Part shown: piece by piece, positions 31,505-32,902 of the stretch
Layout: every line of letters starts with the position of its first letter
Position numbering within the stretch: the stretch's first letter is position 1
Source of the DNA: Betaproteobacteria bacterium
GTDB taxonomy: Bacteria; Pseudomonadota; Gammaproteobacteria; Burkholderiales; Burkholderiaceae_C
Reading direction: 5' to 3'
Assembly (NCBI GenBank): GCA_013289985.1
Contig: JABCYW010000059.1
Coordinates: 1 to 32,902, forward strand
Length of the DNA: 32,902 nucleotides
Position numbers and translations under genes: made by a program
The notes under the pieces: model-generated
What the model saw: the letters and a program-made list of their open reading frames with translations, nothing else
Told to the model about the DNA's origin: nothing
The model's database searches: none

Positions 31505-32895
31505 CCCTGTTCGGAATCGAGGCCGCGCGCGTGGCGGCCGCGGCGGCCGTCGTCGCGACGTACGGCGGGCTGTGCGCGGCCGTGGCGCTGGGCGAACGCC
31601 GCAAGGCCGCGGCGCTTGCCGCGCGCGGGTTGGCGCTCGGGGGCGCGCGGGACGCGCAGGCGCGCCCGCTGCTGGTCGTGCACGCGAGCCAGACCGGCGC
31701 CGCCGAACAGCTCGCGTGGCAGGCGGCGCACGCCCTGCACGGCTCCGCGCTGCCCGCGCGGGTGGCCGCGCTGGGCACGCTCGCGCCGGCCGACCTCGCG
31801 GCCGCCGCGTCGGTGTTGCTGATCGCCAGCACCTGCGGCGAGGGCGACGCGCCCGACAGCGCCTCGCCCTTCGTGCGCCGCTTCATGGGCGATGCGCCGG
31901 TCGAGTCGCTGGCGGGCGTGCGCTACGGGCTGCTGGCGCTGGGCGACCGCGAGTTCGCGAACTACTGCGCCTTCGGCCGCACGCTGGATGCGTGGCTGGC
32001 CGCCCATGGCGCGCGCGCGCTGTTCGAACGCATCGAGGTCGACTGCATGGACGCGCAAGGCCTGGCGCGCTGGAAGCACGCGCTGGGCCGCCTGGCCGGC
32101 GTCGGCGCCACGCTCGCCTGGCAGGAGCCCGAGCGCCAGGCCTGGCGCCTCGCGCGCCGCACGCACCTGAACCCGGGCAGCAGCGGCGCGCCCGTGTTCC
32201 ACCTGGAGCTGGAGCCGCCCCCCGGCACGCTGCCCGCTTGGGAGCCCGGCGACCTGCTGCGGGTGCGCGTGCCGCATGCGCCGGACCGGCCGCGCGACTA
32301 CTCGATCGCGTCGATCCCCGCCGAGGGCCGCGCCCACCTGCTCGTGCGCCAGGAGCGCCGCGCCGACGGCAGCCTGGGGCTCGCCTCGGGCTGGCTGACG
32401 CGCGACGCGGCCGTGGGCGGCGTGGTGCTGCTCGACACCCTGGCCCACCGCAACTTCCGGCTCGGCGCCAACGCCGGCCGGCCGCTCATCCTCATCGGCA
32501 ACGGCACCGGCATCGCGGGCCTGCGCGCGCACCTGAGCGCCCGCGCCTCGCGCGCCGGTGCGCGACCGCGCAACTGGCTGGTGTTCGGCGAACGCCAGGC
32601 CGCGCACGACTTCCACTTCCGCCAGGACGTGGAGCGCTGGCACGCGGACGGCAGCATCACGCGCCTGGATCTCGCGTTCTCGCGCGACCAGGCCGCCAAG
32701 CACTACGTCCAGGATCGCCTGCGCGCCCAGCCCGAGGCCGTGCGCGAATGGCTGGACGACGGCGCCGCGGTGTACGTCTGCGGCAGCCTGCGGGGCATGG
32801 CCGCCGGCGTGGAGGAGGCCCTGCGGGAGATCGTGGGCAGCGAGCGGCTGGAGGCGCTGATCGACGAAGGCCGCTACCGGCGCGACATCTACTGA
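31501..32895 (+). CDS. Membrane-anchored flavodoxin/FNR-type reductase (sulfite reductase flavoprotein-like)
   Basis: A 464-residue diflavin reductase. An N-terminal helix (about 6-30, AARVAAAAAVVATYGGLCAAVAL) anchors it. A flavodoxin domain follows (about 55-195: VVHASQTGAAEQLA, IASTCGEGDAPDSA, LALGDREFANYCAFG), then an FAD-binding domain (RPRDYSIASIP, the RxYS motif) and an NAD(P)H domain (LIGNGTGIAGLRAHL, YVCGSLRGMAAGVEEAL, ending EGRYRRDIY). It resembles CysJ but is shorter and membrane-bound. It can pass electrons from NADPH through FAD and FMN to the PepSY membrane protein. It overlaps apbE by four bases and is the last gene seen; only seven bases follow. Confidence 0.88.
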   Translation: MTLFGIEAARVAAAAAVVATYGGLCAAVALGERRKAAALAARGLALGGARDAQARPLLVVHASQTGAAEQLAWQAAHALHGSALPARVAALGTLAPADLAAAASVLLIASTCGEGDAPDSASPFVRRFMGDAPVESLAGVRYGLLALGDREFANYCAFGRTLDAWLAAHGARALFERIEVDCMDAQGLARWKHALGRLAGVGATLAWQEPERQAWRLARRTHLNPGSSGAPVFHLELEPPPGTLPAWEPGDLLRVRVPHAPDRPRDYSIASIPAEGRAHLLVRQERRADGSLGLASGWLTRDAAVGGVVLLDTLAHRNFRLGANAGRPLILIGNGTGIAGLRAHLSARASRAGARPRNWLVFGERQAAHDFHFRQDVERWHADGSITRLDLAFSRDQAAKHYVQDRLRAQPEAVREWLDDGAAVYVCGSLRGMAAGVEEALREIVGSERLEALIDEGRYRRDIY

Positions 32896-32902
32896 AAGGG
32901 TC

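Noticed and set aside
1-32902. CRISPR arrays, tRNA or rRNA genes, insertion sequences, phage or toxin-antitoxin genes
   Set aside because: I looked for spaced direct repeats, transposase motifs and RNA gene signatures on both strands and saw none.

Overview
The window is 32.9 kb of GC-rich, gene-dense chromosomal DNA. It encodes about 28 intact genes, one gene cut by the left edge and one clear pseudogene. Gene content and codon use suggest a betaproteobacterium of the order Burkholderiales. The hints are a mct-type monocarboxylate permease with its two-component system, HemP with TonB, zinc-free MsrB, and very strong G/C third positions that create long antisense shadow frames. This assignment is inference. 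I saw no tRNA, rRNA, CRISPR array, insertion sequence or phage gene.

Left part (1-3.7 kb, visibly less GC-rich): a cut-off ABC-type substrate-binding lipoprotein, a LysR regulator, an SDR gene reduced by internal deletion, and a secreted alpha/beta hydrolase with a cysteine nucleophile. Next (3.7-9.0 kb), a minus-strand run holds a phospholipase C-like phosphoesterase, a NarL-type response regulator, a DUF3311 small membrane protein, an MctP-type sodium/solute symporter and a Cache-domain histidine kinase. The regulator and kinase bracket the permease they probably control. From 9.1 to 13.1 kb lie a YdeI/DUF1801 protein, a divergent aldo/keto reductase and LysR pair, and a Kef-type antiporter. 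From 13.3 to 17.0 kb lie an unrecognised secreted protein with a perfect EF-hand loop, a translationally coupled msrB-msrA pair and a periplasmic beta-propeller protein.

Right part: 17.2-22.0 kb looks like a purine nucleoside scavenging locus. A TonB-dependent outer-membrane receptor sits between two exported proteins that share the nucleoside phosphorylase/nucleosidase motif, an MTA/SAH-nucleosidase-like enzyme and a NUP-family protein. From 22.2 to 24.8 kb a LytS/LytR two-component system overlaps a GIN-domain (DUF2807) exported protein. A single 753-residue polypeptide (25.1-27.3 kb) fuses cysteine desulfurase, persulfide-dioxygenase-like metallo-beta-lactamase and rhodanese domains, all with intact active-site residues.

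The window ends with a tightly coupled operon behind a Fur-box-like site: tonB, hemP, a PepSY-type membrane protein, a DUF2271 protein, a DUF4198 protein, apbE and a membrane-anchored flavodoxin/ferredoxin-reductase fusion. The DUF2271 protein carries an ApbE flavinylation motif. The operon can therefore be read as a route for electrons from cytoplasmic NAD(P)H across the membrane to a covalently flavinylated periplasmic protein, likely serving reduction of imported iron or heme. This operon, the triple sulfur fusion and the nucleoside locus are the most interesting parts.
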